DNA of 64,000 nt from Azoarcus taiwanensis (GTDB lineage: Bacteria; Pseudomonadota; Gammaproteobacteria; Burkholderiales; Rhodocyclaceae). A model generated the notes under the pieces. It did not search any database. It was not told the DNA's origin and was given only the letters and a program-made list of their open reading frames with translations. Positions 26,536 through 36,759 of this stretch are shown piece after piece. Where the stretch lies: contig NZ_WTVM01000002.1 in NCBI RefSeq assembly GCF_012910885.1, positions 1 through 64,000 of the forward strand. Direction: 5' to 3'. Every line of letters starts with the position of its first letter. Position 1 is the stretch's first letter. The translations under genes and the position numbers were made by a program.

Positions 26536-27929
26536 GTGCCCCGTCATTCGGCGCAGTGTCGCTGACCACCCGCCTCGCCGCCCTCTTCGCGGCGACGACG
26601 AGCGTGCTGCTGATCCTGGTTGGCATCGCGGTAGACCGCGCGGTGTCGGCGCATTTCGACGATCTCGATCAGCATGATCTCGCGGCCAAGCTTGTCGCAA
26701 TCGAGACCTTGCTCGCGACCACTACGTCCGATGACGCGCTCGCGGCGCTACCGGGCAGACTGGACGACGCGTTGGCTGGCCATGAATCCGTTGCGCTGCG
26801 TCTCAGCATTCCGGCGCGTGGCTGGCAGCATGCGGTACTCGAAGATCGCTTCGACCCCCAAGCGCCATTGTCGCCGGGTCTGCGGGGCGCTGTGACGAAA
26901 TGGCAGGACAACCACGGCACGCCATTCATCGGCAAGGCGGCGACGATTCCGGTGAACCTGTCCGAAACTGTCGCTGCCGAGGTCATGCTTGGGCTGGATA
27001 CCTCCCATCATGCGCACTTTCTGCGGACGATGCGGCTTCAGCTGGGTTTCGGCATTTCGGTAGCGGCGTTGCTCGCGGCGATGTTTGGATGGCTGGCTGC
27101 CAGCAAGGGACTCGCCCCGATGCGTCGGGTGACCGCCACGGCCAGTCGGTTATCGGCAGAACGCCTTGGTGAGCGGCTGTCCGAGCGGGATGCGCCCGCC
27201 GAGATGCGGGAACTGGTCGAAGCCTTCAACGGCATGCTCGCACGCCTGGAAGCCTCGTTTCGAAGGCTGAGCGAGTTCTCGGCCGACATCGCCCACGAGC
27301 TGCGCACTCCAGTGTCCAACCTGATGACTGAAACCCAGGTCGCTCTGTCACGCAGCCGCAGTGCCGACGAGTATCGCGAGGTGCTGCATTCCAACCTGGA
27401 GGAGTTCGACCGGCTCGCCCGGATGATCGCCGACATGCTGTTTCTCGCCAAGGCCGACAATGGACTGCTACCCAAGCCGGCCGAACGGATCGCCCTCGAA
27501 GCTGAAGCGGCCGCATTGCTCGAGTTCTACGAGGCGCTTGCGGATGAGAAAGGCATCCGGATGGAGTTTACCGGGGCCGGCGAGGTTGTCGGCGATCGGC
27601 TGATGCTGCGCCGCGCCTTGTCCAATCTCCTGTCGAACGCGATCCGCCATACGCCGCAGGGTGAAACCATCGCGGTCGGGGTTCACAGAGAAGGCGACCA
27701 AATCCTGCTGACAGTCAGCAATCCTGGCGAACCGATTCCGCCGGATCAGGTAGCGCAGGTCTTCGAACGGTTTCACCGGGCTGACCTGTCACGTTCCCGT
27801 CATAGCGACGGTTCGGGACTTGGGCTGTCGATCACGCGCTCCATCGTCGAGGCGCACGGTGGCCGCATCGAGCTCGAATCGAACGCAACGAGGACGATCT
27901 TCACTATCGCCCTTCCCGAAGACCGCTAA
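26532..27929 (+). CDS. CusS-like heavy-metal sensor histidine kinase
   Basis: 465 residues. Two membrane helices (~18-40 and ~165-190) frame a periplasmic sensor, then HAMP, a dimerisation domain with the phospho-acceptor His in [16 protein letters not shown], and an ATPase domain ([18 protein letters not shown]). The ATG overlaps the cusR stop (ATGA). In this group the periplasmic domain senses Cu or Ag; the metal here is inferred from the surrounding copper genes. Its 3' end overlaps the convergent araC gene by 26 bases. Confidence 0.88.
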   Translation: MSAPSFGAVSLTTRLAALFAATTSVLLILVGIAVDRAVSAHFDDLDQHDLAAKLVAIETLLATTTSDDALAALPGRLDDALAGHESVALRLSIPARGWQHAVLEDRFDPQAPLSPGLRGAVTKWQDNHGTPFIGKAATIPVNLSETVAAEVMLGLDTSHHAHFLRTMRLQLGFGISVAALLAAMFGWLAASKGLAPMRRVTATASRLSAERLGERLSERDAPAEMRELVEAFNGMLARLEASFRRLSEFSADIAHELRTPVSNLMTETQVALSRSRSADEYREVLHSNLEEFDRLARMIADMLFLAKADNGLLPKPAERIALEAEAAALLEFYEALADEKGIRMEFTGAGEVVGDRLMLRRALSNLLSNAIRHTPQGETIAVGVHREGDQILLTVSNPGEPIPPDQVAQVFERFHRADLSRSRHSDGSGLGLSITRSIVEAHGGRIELESNATRTIFTIALPEDR

Positions 27930-28971
27930 CGTCAGATCTCTCAAGAGTCGCTGGCGGGGCGAGGGTTCTGCGGTAGCTGCCTGGCGGCGTGCCGGTCCAT
28001 TGCTTGAAAGCACGGTTGAAGGCAGTTGGGTCGTCGAAACCGAGATCGGCGCCGATGGTGCCGATGGGCACTTCGGTGCGCGAGATACGGGCGATGGCGA
28101 CGTCTCGCCGCAGGGCGTCCTTGACCGCCTGGAAGTGGGTGCCCTCGGCGGCGAGTCGGCGCGCAAGCGTGCGCGGAGAGATATGCAGGGCGCGGGCAAC
28201 GTCTTCCACCCCCTGGGGTTTGCCCAAAGCGGCCTCGAGCAGGTCGCGCACGCGGTGGGTCATCACGCGTTCGCTCACGGATACGTGAATCCAGTCCATC
28301 GGTGCCTTGCGTAGAAAGGCCGACAACGAGGCCTTGTCCTGCCGGATCGGCGCGTTCATGAACGACGGTTCGATGTATAGCGCAGTGCGCGCCTGATCGA
28401 AGCGTGCGGGTCCCGCATACATGTTGATGTACTCGCGTGCATGATCGGGCGTCGGATAGCTCAGGTCTACGCGAGCGAAGAAGAGCTTGCGCTCGATCAT
28501 CCAGGATGCGATGCCCTGAACCAGCATCAGCATCAGTTCGAGGATCAGCGTGCGGTGGCAACCGAAGTCCGCGTTTTCGACCAGCATGATTCTGGTCAGG
28601 CCGTCCTCTTCGCCCATCTCGAAGTGCAGATCGTCGAGCACGAGACGAAAGAACCAGCAGTAACGATACAGCGCCACCCTGAGGTTTGCCGCGTCCAGCA
28701 TGCCCAGGCACAGGAACTTGAGCGTGCCGGCGCGCAAGGGTCTAGAGAACAGGCCGGGTGTTTCGTCGTCGAGCTCGACCGCAAGCGTGCGGTAGAAAAA
28801 GGCGAACTGTTCCACTGTGACACGCGCCGAGTCCTGGTCGAGCAGCGCCGGGGCGATGCCGGCGCGTTTGATGCAGTCGCGTGCCAGCTGATGATGCCCG
28901 TCCAGCCGATCGAGCAACTGCCTGACCATTCGGATCGGGACGGTGACGCTCGGAGCCTGTATCGATTTCAT
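27904..28971 (-). CDS. AraC-family regulator (OruR/ArgR-type N-terminal domain)
   Basis: 355 residues. An N-terminal arabinose-binding-like/OruR-type ligand domain is followed by a C-terminal pair of helix-turn-helix motifs (VEDVARALHISPRTLARRLA and IGTIGADLGFDDPTAFNRAFKQWTGTPPGSYR). It is divergent from the liv/beta-oxidation operon, so it most likely activates that operon in response to the imported acid or its CoA ester. Tail-to-tail overlap with cusS is 26 bases. Confidence 0.85.
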   Translation of the reverse strand: MKSIQAPSVTVPIRMVRQLLDRLDGHHQLARDCIKRAGIAPALLDQDSARVTVEQFAFFYRTLAVELDDETPGLFSRPLRAGTLKFLCLGMLDAANLRVALYRYCWFFRLVLDDLHFEMGEEDGLTRIMLVENADFGCHRTLILELMLMLVQGIASWMIERKLFFARVDLSYPTPDHAREYINMYAGPARFDQARTALYIEPSFMNAPIRQDKASLSAFLRKAPMDWIHVSVSERVMTHRVRDLLEAALGKPQGVEDVARALHISPRTLARRLAAEGTHFQAVKDALRRDVAIARISRTEVPIGTIGADLGFDDPTAFNRAFKQWTGTPPGSYRRTLAPPATLERSDVSGLREGR

Positions 28972-29194
28972 GTCGCAGACCGTGTTCTCGAGTGGCAGAA
29001 AATGTCAATCAATCGACTGTTTTGGTTATCCCCTTCCTGGGGCGTACGGCCTAGTATGGCCCACAAGTCGCCATATATAAAAGAATCACGACATGGCTCG
29101 CGACACGCCGCTGTTGGTAAGCGCGCTGGCGCTGGCAATAAACGCACAGCACGAGCTGGCTGCACGCAAGAGGCAGTCGGCAGGAGGAGACAAG

Positions 29195-30028
29195 GTGCAT
29201 CCAGGCAAGGTCAATCCGATCCTTGAGGTCGAGGGGCTCACGTTGTCGTTCGGCGGCATCAAGGCGCTCAGCGACGTGGGTTTCGAGGTCGCCCCCGGTT
29301 CCATCACCACCGTCATCGGTCCGAATGGTGCCGGCAAGACCTCGCTGTTCAACACGATTTCCGGTTTCTACAAGCCTTCGACCGGCCGAATCCGGTTCGA
29401 GGGCGAGGACATCACCGCGACGCGTCCGCCGGCACGTGCGAAGCTGGGCCTAGCGCGCAGTTTTCAGAACATCGCACTGTTCCGCGGCATGACGGTGCTC
29501 GACAACATCAAGCTCGGCCGCCACACCCATTTGCGCACCAACGTGCTCGACGCGCTGTTCTACTTCGGTCGGGCGCGCCGCGAGGAGATGGAACTGCGCC
29601 AGGAGGTCGAGGAGCGCATCATCGACTTCCTCGAAATCGACCATATCCGCCACATGCCGGTGTCGGTGTTGTCCTACGGCCTGCAGAAGCGCGTCGAGAT
29701 GGCGCGCGCGCTGGCCATGCGGCCCAAGATCCTGATGCTCGACGAGCCGGTTGCCGGCATGAATCGCGAGGAAACCGAGGACATGGCGCGCTTCATCCTC
29801 GACGTGCGCGACGAGTGGGGGGTCACCGTTCTGATGGTCGAGCACGACATGGGCATGGTCATGGACCTCTCCGACCATGTCGTGGTGCTCAATTTCGGCA
29901 AGCTGATTGCCGACGGTACGCCGGCCGAGGTGCAGGCCAATCCGGAGGTCATCAAGGCCTACCTCGGTTCAGGCGACGTATCCGAGTTGCGCGAACGGCT
30001 TCATCAGACCGTAGCGGTGGGAGGCTGA
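29195..30028 (+). CDS. Branched-chain-type ABC transporter ATPase (LivG-like)
   Basis: 277 residues. ABC ATPase with Walker A GPNGAGKTS, the LivG-type insertion after it, Q-loop FQNIALF, an altered signature region VLSYGLQKRVEMARAL, and Walker B ILMLDEPVAGMN. It powers import through the LivH/LivM-like permeases encoded next. GTG 29195 is preferred: AGGAGGAG ends 5 nt upstream. An in-frame ATG at 29093 would add 34 residues of non-family sequence without a ribosome-binding site. First gene of an at least ten-gene operon. Confidence 0.88.
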   Translation: MHPGKVNPILEVEGLTLSFGGIKALSDVGFEVAPGSITTVIGPNGAGKTSLFNTISGFYKPSTGRIRFEGEDITATRPPARAKLGLARSFQNIALFRGMTVLDNIKLGRHTHLRTNVLDALFYFGRARREEMELRQEVEERIIDFLEIDHIRHMPVSVLSYGLQKRVEMARALAMRPKILMLDEPVAGMNREETEDMARFILDVRDEWGVTVLMVEHDMGMVMDLSDHVVVLNFGKLIADGTPAEVQANPEVIKAYLGSGDVSELRERLHQTVAVGG

Positions 30029-30029
30029 C

Positions 30030-30914
30030 ATGGACTTCGATTGGTTGTTCCTGGTCGAGATCTTCCTCGCCGGACTGGGGGCAGGGGGCCTGTACGCGCT
30101 GACGGCGCTGGCTTTCGTGCTGATCTACAAGGCCACCCGGGTGGTGAACCTTGCCATCGGCGAAATGCTGATGATCGGTGCCTACCTGTGCTTCGGCCTG
30201 GCGACCGCGATGAATCTGCCGATGTGGCTGGCGATTGTCGTCGCCGTGATTGCGAGCGGCATGGCGGGCGCAGTTCTGGAACGGGTGGCGATCAGGCCGA
30301 TGCTGGGCGAATCGCCGATTGCGGTGTTCATGGTCACCGTTGGCCTGGCGTCGATTCTGGTTGGCGTGGTCGAACTGGTGTGGACCTCCGAACCGCGCCG
30401 GCTGCCGGAGTTCATGCCCAATACGCCGGTGATGATCGGTGAGGCTTTCGTGCCGCCCAAGGTGTTCTACGGTTTCCTCGTCGCTGCGGCCTTGATCGCC
30501 GTTGCCTTGACGGTGTTCCGGTTCTGGCGTGGCGGGGTGGCCTTGCGTGCGACTGCGTCCGATCAGCAGACCGCCTATTCGATGGGCATCAACGTGCCGC
30601 GGGTGTTCTCGCTGTCCTGGACGGTGGCGGCGATGATCGCGGCCATCGCAGGCGTCATCGTGGGTGCGGTCGGCGGCATCTCCTCGACGATGGGTGTTTT
30701 TGGCCTGTCGGTGCTCGTCGTCGTCATTGTCGGAGGCCTGGACAGCGTGCTCGGTGCGCTGGTCGCCGGGCTGTTCATCGGCGTCGTCGAATCGCTCGCC
30801 GGGGGTTATCTCGGGGGCGAATACAAGTTGCTGGCCACGTTCCTGATCCTGATCGTCGTGCTGATGGTCCGTCCATACGGACTGTTCGGCACCCATGAAA
30901 TCGAGAGGTTGTAA
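30030..30914 (+). CDS. Branched-chain-type ABC permease (LivH-like)
   Basis: 294 residues with about eight membrane helices and the family signature around ATASDQQTAYSMGINVPRVF (the EAA-like loop contacting the ATPase). It is one half of the membrane channel. It starts one base after livG and its TAA overlaps the LivM ATG (TAATG). Confidence 0.9.
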   Translation: MDFDWLFLVEIFLAGLGAGGLYALTALAFVLIYKATRVVNLAIGEMLMIGAYLCFGLATAMNLPMWLAIVVAVIASGMAGAVLERVAIRPMLGESPIAVFMVTVGLASILVGVVELVWTSEPRRLPEFMPNTPVMIGEAFVPPKVFYGFLVAAALIAVALTVFRFWRGGVALRATASDQQTAYSMGINVPRVFSLSWTVAAMIAAIAGVIVGAVGGISSTMGVFGLSVLVVVIVGGLDSVLGALVAGLFIGVVESLAGGYLGGEYKLLATFLILIVVLMVRPYGLFGTHEIERL

Positions 30915-31954
30915 TGCGTATCGGAACCGCACGCTCGAGCTATCGTCACGACGAAGCCTTGTTCGACAGCCGCACGCAATATGCCTGGCTGGCGATCCTC
31001 GGTGTCGCACTGCTCGGCTTTCCCTTCGTTGCCGATGAATACTGGCTCTATCTCGCGTGTCTGGTGGCGATCAACATCGCCAGCGCGACCGGCCTCAACA
31101 TCCTGACCGGCTATACCGGGCTGGTGAGTCTTGGTCAGGCGGCGTTCATGGGCATCGGCGCCTATACGGTCGCCGCGTTCGAGCAGAAGTTCGGCACCCC
31201 GGTGCTGCTCAACCTGCTCGCGGGTGGCTTCGTGGCGATGCTCGGCGGACTCGTCGTCGGCCTGCCGTCGCTGCGGGTCAAGGGTCTGTACCTCGCGATC
31301 TCGACCATCGCCGCGTCGGTGGTGTTGCACTTCGTGTTCGCGAACTGGCATTCGGTCACCGGCGGGCACTCGGGCATCACCGTGGCGCCGGCTGAAATCC
31401 TTGGCATCAGTTTCGATACCTCCTTCCGCCTCTACTGGTTGTTCGTGCCGATCACCATCATGATGGTGATCGGTGCCGCCAATCTGTTCCGTACCCGCAT
31501 CGGCCGCGCCTTCATCGCGATCCGCGATCGCGACATCTCGGCCGAAGTGCTCGGGATTCCGCTGCTGCGCTACAAGCTGCTGTCCTTCGGGCTGTCGTCC
31601 TTCTACGCCGGTGTCGCCGGTGGCATGTGGGCGTACTTCTTCCGCGTCGTCACGCCGGAGAGCTTTCCGCTGCTGATGTCGATCTTCTTTCTCGCGGCGA
31701 TCATCGTCGGCGGCATGGGCACCATTCTCGGGGCGATCCTTGGCGCGATCTTCATGACCATGGTCCCCGAAGCGCTCAAGCTCATCGTCGGTTGGCTGCC
31801 GCTGTCGACCGATGCGACGCTGATTCTGTCGCCGGTCCGAACCATCGTGTTCGGCGCGCTGATCGTGGGCTTCCTGGTGTTCGAGCCACTCGGCTTGCAG
31901 GAGATCTGGCGTCGAATAAGACGATTTTTCCACCTCTGGCCATTCCGGGCCTGA
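30914..31954 (+). CDS. Branched-chain-type ABC permease (LivM-like)
   Basis: 346 residues, about nine or ten helices, with the LivM signatures NILTGYTGLVSLGQAAFMGIGAY (as two blocks) and AIRDRDISAEVLGI. Second half of the channel. It overlaps livH by one base. Confidence 0.9.
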   Translation: MRIGTARSSYRHDEALFDSRTQYAWLAILGVALLGFPFVADEYWLYLACLVAINIASATGLNILTGYTGLVSLGQAAFMGIGAYTVAAFEQKFGTPVLLNLLAGGFVAMLGGLVVGLPSLRVKGLYLAISTIAASVVLHFVFANWHSVTGGHSGITVAPAEILGISFDTSFRLYWLFVPITIMMVIGAANLFRTRIGRAFIAIRDRDISAEVLGIPLLRYKLLSFGLSSFYAGVAGGMWAYFFRVVTPESFPLLMSIFFLAAIIVGGMGTILGAILGAIFMTMVPEALKLIVGWLPLSTDATLILSPVRTIVFGALIVGFLVFEPLGLQEIWRRIRRFFHLWPFRA

Positions 31955-32002
31955 GTTTTCCCGCGTCACCGCCTCACCACACACAAAGACAAGGAGACAA
32001 CG

Positions 32003-33181
32003 ATGAGAAGGACTGTGCTCAAGAGCTTGCTGGCCACTGCCGTCATGGCAGCAACCGCCACCATGGCGGGTCTGCCTGCGGCCTATGCCGCCGACAAGGA
32101 GATCGTCATCGGGGGTTCGATTCCGATGAGCGGCGTGTTCGCGTTTGCCGGCATCGGCATCCACGCCGGCATTCAGGACTACGTCAGGATGGTCAACGAC
32201 GCCGGCGGTGTCGAAGGCTACAGGCTGCGCTACGTACCCGAGGACAGCGCCTATGCGGTCGACCAGTCGGTTGCGGCGTTCAAGAAGATCACCAGCCAGA
32301 ACAAGGTCAATTTCTACTACGGCGACTCGACTGCCTTCAGCAAGACCATCAACCCCGAGCTCGAGCGTGCCGGCTCGATGATCATGTCGGGTGCGTCGTT
32401 CGCCACCGAATTGAACGATCCGGAGAAGTTTCCGTTCCAGTTCATCGCCGGCCCGGACTACACGCAGCAGTTCGGCATTCTTCTGCGCTATATCGCCGAC
32501 GAGAAGCCCGGAGCAAGGGTTGCCTTCGTCTATTCGGACACCGAGTTCGGCCGCGATCCGATCGCAAGCAGTCGTGAGGTTGCCCAGTCACTCGGACTCG
32601 AGGTCGCCATCGAGATCATGACGCCGCCGGGCGCGGTCGATGTGTCGACCGAAATGGCTCGTCTGCGTCGTGCGCGGGCTGATTACACGATCTTCCACGG
32701 TTACATTCTCGGCCCCATCCCGGAGTTCATCAGCCAGGCACGCCAGCTGCGTCTGGACACCCAGTTCATGGGTACCTTCTGGACCATGGACAACTCGACC
32801 GTGATGCAGATGGGCGAACTCGCCGACGGGTTCATGGGCGTGATGCCGTACAGCTACTACTACGATGACTCCACGTCCGCGCCGATGCTGGACAAGATTC
32901 GCGAGATGCGTCCCGAGTACCAGAGCGTGCCCTACATCCAGGGCTTCCTGTCGGCGATGCTTTACGCTGAAACCGCCCGCCGCACGATTGCCGCCGGACA
33001 GGAGATGACCGCGGTCAACCTCAAGACGGCCTTGAACTCCATCGAGAACTTCGATACCGGCGGATTGATCGGGGTGCCGATCACCATCAGCGGCAACACC
33101 ATTCCGGTCGGGCGAATCTATCGCGCCGACATCCAGGCCAAGCGAATGGTGCCGGCCTCCGACTGGATCGTGCTGGAGTAA
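32003..33181 (+). CDS. Periplasmic substrate-binding protein (LivK-type, peripla_BP_6)
   Basis: 392 residues. A Sec signal peptide ends at AYA-ADKE; the mature protein has the Leu/Ile/Val-binding fold (EIVIGGSIPMSGVFAF at the start, VAFVYSDTEFGRDP between lobes). Members of this group in aromatic-degrading betaproteobacteria bind aromatic or alicyclic acids instead of amino acids; here the operon suggests a carboxylic acid. AAGGAGA precedes the ATG. Confidence 0.88.
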   Translation: MRRTVLKSLLATAVMAATATMAGLPAAYAADKEIVIGGSIPMSGVFAFAGIGIHAGIQDYVRMVNDAGGVEGYRLRYVPEDSAYAVDQSVAAFKKITSQNKVNFYYGDSTAFSKTINPELERAGSMIMSGASFATELNDPEKFPFQFIAGPDYTQQFGILLRYIADEKPGARVAFVYSDTEFGRDPIASSREVAQSLGLEVAIEIMTPPGAVDVSTEMARLRRARADYTIFHGYILGPIPEFISQARQLRLDTQFMGTFWTMDNSTVMQMGELADGFMGVMPYSYYYDDSTSAPMLDKIREMRPEYQSVPYIQGFLSAMLYAETARRTIAAGQEMTAVNLKTALNSIENFDTGGLIGVPITISGNTIPVGRIYRADIQAKRMVPASDWIVLE

Positions 33182-33184
33182 GCG

Positions 33185-33997
33185 ATGAGTGCGGTCGAAT
33201 CCGTCCTCGAGGTGAACAACATCGAGGTGATCTACAACAAGGCGGTGCAGGTGCTGCGCGGTCTGTCGCTGTCGGTGCCGAAGGGGCAGATCGTTGCCCT
33301 GCTCGGCTCCAACGGCGCGGGCAAGAGCACGACGCTGAAGACGGTGTCGGGTCTGCTTGCGTTGGAGAACGGCGAGCTGACGCGTGGCGAGATCCGCTTC
33401 GAGGGCAAGCCGCTGGCGGGTTCGAAACCGCACGACCTGGTGCGTGCGGGGCTCTTCCATGTGATGGAAGGGCGCCGCGTCTTCGAGGATCTCACCGTCG
33501 AGGAGAATCTCGTCTCGGCCACCTATGCGCTGACCGGGCGTCGTGAGGCGAAGCCGGACTACGAGTTGGTCTATGAGTACTTTCCCCGCTTGTACGAGCG
33601 TCGTACCGGTCTGGCCGGCTACCTGTCCGGTGGCGAGCAACAGATGCTGGCGATCGGTCGCGCGCTGATCGCCCGGCCGAAAGTGATTCTGCTCGACGAG
33701 CCCTCGCTCGGTCTCGCGCCCCTGCTGGTCGAGAACATCTTTCAGATCATCGCGCGCATCAACGCGGAGCAGAAGGTGTCGATGCTGCTCGTCGAGCAGA
33801 ACGCCTCGGTGGCACTCGCCGTGGCGCACTACGGCTACATCATGGAGAACGGCAAGATCGTCACCGACGGTCCGGCCGAGCGGCTTGCCTCCGACCAGGA
33901 CGTGCGGGAGTTCTATCTCGGCATGGGTGGTCACGGCGAGGTGAAGAGCTTCCGCGACGTCAAGCACTACAAGCGCCGCAAGCGCTGGCTGTCCTGA
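33185..33997 (+). CDS. Branched-chain-type ABC transporter ATPase (LivF-like)
   Basis: 270 residues, Walker A GSNGAGKST, signature LSGGEQQMLAIGRAL, Walker B VILLDEPSLGLAPLL. Partner of the LivG-like ATPase. About 25 residues (GEVKSFRDVKHYKRRKRWLS) extend past the usual LivF end. Three bases separate it from the binding-protein gene. Confidence 0.9.
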   Translation: MSAVESVLEVNNIEVIYNKAVQVLRGLSLSVPKGQIVALLGSNGAGKSTTLKTVSGLLALENGELTRGEIRFEGKPLAGSKPHDLVRAGLFHVMEGRRVFEDLTVEENLVSATYALTGRREAKPDYELVYEYFPRLYERRTGLAGYLSGGEQQMLAIGRALIARPKVILLDEPSLGLAPLLVENIFQIIARINAEQKVSMLLVEQNASVALAVAHYGYIMENGKIVTDGPAERLASDQDVREFYLGMGGHGEVKSFRDVKHYKRRKRWLS

Positions 33998-34014
33998 TCG
34001 GGAGGACGACGGGC

Positions 34015-35847
34015 ATGAGCAACAACCCTCTACCCACGCTGACACTGCCGCAGATGCTGCGAGAGCAGGCAAGGCAGCGACCCGAACGGGTCGCCATCCG
34101 CCAGAAGGACTTCGGCATCTGGCAAGGCATCACCTGGGACGACTACTACCGCCGTGCCGGCCATGTCGGCCTCGGCTTGCGTTCGCTCGGACTGTCGACC
34201 GGCGGTCACGTCGGTGTCATTTCGGAGAACCGCATCGAATGGGTACTGACGCAAATGGGATGCGGCCTGGTTGGTGCGATCACCGTTGGTGTCTACCCCA
34301 CCAGTCCGGCACCCGAAGTGGCCTATGTCCTCAATCACGCCGATGTCGAGGTGGTCGTCTGCGAAGACCAGGAGCAGACCGACAAGGTCATCGAAGCACT
34401 CGACCAGTTGCCTCACCTGCGCGCCATCGTGGTGATGGAGACCAAGGGCTTGCGCAACGCGGATGAGCGGGTGCGCGACCGCATTGTGTCATTCGAGCAT
34501 CTCGAACGCATCGGCGTCGAGTACGAAGCCACTCATCGCCATCTGGTCGAGGAGACGCTGCAAGGGCAGCAGCTCGATGACATTGCGCTGATGATCTACA
34601 CGTCGGGGTCCACCGGTAAGCCCAAGGGCGCGATGATCAGCTATGCCAACATCCGCGGCGTGGCGCCGGGCATCATCGATCGCCTCGGTCTTTCCGCCGA
34701 CACCAGCCATCTCTCGTATCTGCCGCTGTGTCACGTGGCCGAGCAGATGCTCACGACCTTCTGTCCGATCTACCTCGGTTCCACAGTGGCCTTCGGTGAG
34801 TCCATCCGCACCGTGCAGGAAGACCTGCGAGAAATCGCCCCGACCATGTTCCTCGGTGTGCCGCGCATCTGGGAGAAGCTGCATTCGGCGATCACCATCA
34901 AGATGCAGGAGAGCGGGCCGGTGCAGCGCTGGTTGTTCGATCGTGCGATGGCCTCGTGCGCGGCCTTCGCCGACAAATCCGCTGACCGACGCACGCCTGG
35001 CGAGCGTTTGCGCTACGCCCTGTGGTACTGGCTCATCCTGCGCGCGCTGCAGAACTTCATCGGCTTGCGTCGGGCATCGGTGGCGCTGACCGGCGCCGCG
35101 CCGATACCGCCCGCGGTCGTGCAGTTCTTCCGCACCCTTGGGGTGCCCCTCGTCGAGGTCTATGGTCTCACCGAGTCCACCGGCATGATCACCGGCCAAC
35201 CGCTCGATGCGGCGCGCTTCGGCTCGGTCGGTACGCCGATTCTCGGGGTCGATTACCGCATCGGCGAGCGCGGCGAACTGCTGATTCACGGTGAGATGGT
35301 GTTTGCCGGCTACTACAAGAACCCCGACGCTACCGCCGACACGATCCGGGATGGCTGGCTGCATACCGGCGACGTTGCCGAGGTGCGTGACGGCCAGCTC
35401 TACATCGTCGATCGCTTGAAGGACATCATGATCACGGCCGGTGGCAAGAACCTGACCCCGTCGGAGATCGAGAAAACGATGAAGGCCAGTCCTTACATCA
35501 AGGAATGCATCGTCATCGCGGACGGCCGCAAGTTCGTCTCGGCGCTCATTCAGATCGACTACGAGACGGTCGCCAAATGGGCCGAGAGCCGCCAGATCCC
35601 TTTCACCCACTTCCGCTCGCTGGTGGAGCACCCGGACGTCAGGGCGCTGATCGATACCGAGGTCGGCCGGGGCAATGCCCAGCTCGCCCAGGTTTCGCAC
35701 ATCCGTCGCTTCCATCTGCTGACCAAGGAACTCGACCACGACGATGGTGAAGTCACCGCGACGATGAAGGTGCGTCGCTCCAGTATCTACAAGACCTACG
35801 CCGAGGTGATCGACTCCATGTACGACGGGGAGGCCGCACATGTCTGA
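34015..35847 (+). CDS. Long-chain-type acyl-CoA synthetase (AMP-forming)
   Basis: 610 residues. AMP-binding fold with P-loop IYTSGSTGKPKGAM (~200), YGLTEST, and the C-terminal DRLKDIMITAGGKNLTPSEIE hinge. The length and the C-terminus resemble FACL/bubblegum-type synthetases that lack the usual TGK loop and act on long, bulky or cyclic acids. It would activate the acid delivered by the liv-type transporter. GGGAGGA precedes the start; its end overlaps the next gene by 8 bases. Confidence 0.88.
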   Translation: MSNNPLPTLTLPQMLREQARQRPERVAIRQKDFGIWQGITWDDYYRRAGHVGLGLRSLGLSTGGHVGVISENRIEWVLTQMGCGLVGAITVGVYPTSPAPEVAYVLNHADVEVVVCEDQEQTDKVIEALDQLPHLRAIVVMETKGLRNADERVRDRIVSFEHLERIGVEYEATHRHLVEETLQGQQLDDIALMIYTSGSTGKPKGAMISYANIRGVAPGIIDRLGLSADTSHLSYLPLCHVAEQMLTTFCPIYLGSTVAFGESIRTVQEDLREIAPTMFLGVPRIWEKLHSAITIKMQESGPVQRWLFDRAMASCAAFADKSADRRTPGERLRYALWYWLILRALQNFIGLRRASVALTGAAPIPPAVVQFFRTLGVPLVEVYGLTESTGMITGQPLDAARFGSVGTPILGVDYRIGERGELLIHGEMVFAGYYKNPDATADTIRDGWLHTGDVAEVRDGQLYIVDRLKDIMITAGGKNLTPSEIEKTMKASPYIKECIVIADGRKFVSALIQIDYETVAKWAESRQIPFTHFRSLVEHPDVRALIDTEVGRGNAQLAQVSHIRRFHLLTKELDHDDGEVTATMKVRRSSIYKTYAEVIDSMYDGEAAHV

Positions 35848-36655
35848 GCCTGTTGAAGCCTGCGGTGTGCGGCTCGAACGTGACGGTGGCATCGCCTTCG
35901 TCACGCTCGATCGGCCGGCCACACGCAACAGCCTCGACCTGCCGATGGGCATCGGTCTGCGCGATGCGGTACGGGCGCTGATGGCCGACCCGCCACGGGC
36001 TGTCGTGTTGCGCAGCAGCGGTGCGCATTTCATGGTTGGCGGCGACGTCCGCCGCTTTCAGGTCTTGCTTGACGAATCGCAGGCCCGTTGCGCTCAGGAG
36101 GTCGACGAACTCATCGGCGCGGTGCATGACGCGGTTATCGGCCTCACCCGCTTGCCCTGTCCGGTTATCGGGCTGGCGGGTGGTTCGGTCGCGGGTTTCG
36201 GCATGTCGCTCGCGATGGCGTGCGACATGTTGATCGCGGGTGACGATGCCCGCTTCGTGTTGGCCTACAGCGCCATCGGCACGACGCCCGACGGCGGTGC
36301 GAGCTGGCATTTGAGCCGTCGTGTCGGGCTGCAACGTGCGATGGCGATCGCCTTGCTCAATCCCCAGGTCGATGCTGCACGGGCGAAGGAGATCGGCCTG
36401 GTCGCCGATGTCGTGCCTTCTGCGGAACTGGCAGCGCAGGGCGTTGCGTTGGCGAAACGACTGGCTGACGGGCCGGCGATGGCCCAGGCGGGTATCAAGC
36501 GTCTGCTGCGTGAGGGGCTGGATACCGACCTGGCGACCGCGCTCGAGGCCGAGAGAAAGAGCTTCATCGAAATGTCGGCAACTGCCGATTTTGCCGAGGG
36601 TGTGCGCGCCTTCTGCGAACGGCGGCCAGCGCGTTTCGGGACGCCGCCGGGCTGA
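35840..36655 (+). CDS. Enoyl-CoA hydratase/isomerase family protein
   Basis: 271 residues, crotonase fold. The oxyanion-hole segments [13 protein letters not shown] (~62-74) and [16 protein letters not shown] are present. Compared by eye with mitochondrial hydratase, both catalytic Glu positions are replaced (Tyr143 and Ala169), while an Asp is found in PDGG (Asp151), as in PaaG-type isomerases. So the activity may be isomerisation or hydration by another arrangement. It overlaps the ligase gene by 8 bases in a beta-oxidation operon. Confidence 0.85.
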   Translation: MSEPVEACGVRLERDGGIAFVTLDRPATRNSLDLPMGIGLRDAVRALMADPPRAVVLRSSGAHFMVGGDVRRFQVLLDESQARCAQEVDELIGAVHDAVIGLTRLPCPVIGLAGGSVAGFGMSLAMACDMLIAGDDARFVLAYSAIGTTPDGGASWHLSRRVGLQRAMAIALLNPQVDAARAKEIGLVADVVPSAELAAQGVALAKRLADGPAMAQAGIKRLLREGLDTDLATALEAERKSFIEMSATADFAEGVRAFCERRPARFGTPPG

Positions 36656-36723
36656 ATCTCGGCGGGTCCGCATTCAATCGCATGAGAAGAAGCGGTGTGC
36701 CGTGGCGCGCCGGAGTCGTTCGC

Positions 36724-36742
36724 GCGGTGTCTCGGACACCGC
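36724..36742. other. Perfect 8-bp hairpin just upstream of the acyl-CoA dehydrogenase gene
   Basis: GCGGTGTCTCGGACACCGC folds into an 8-bp stem with a 3-nt loop, 8 bases before the AAGGAG of the next gene, inside the only gap of about 100 bases among the catabolic genes. There is no U-tract. It could stabilise or separate mRNA segments. Confidence 0.45.
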
Positions 36743-36759
36743 TGCGCCAAGGAGACGTT

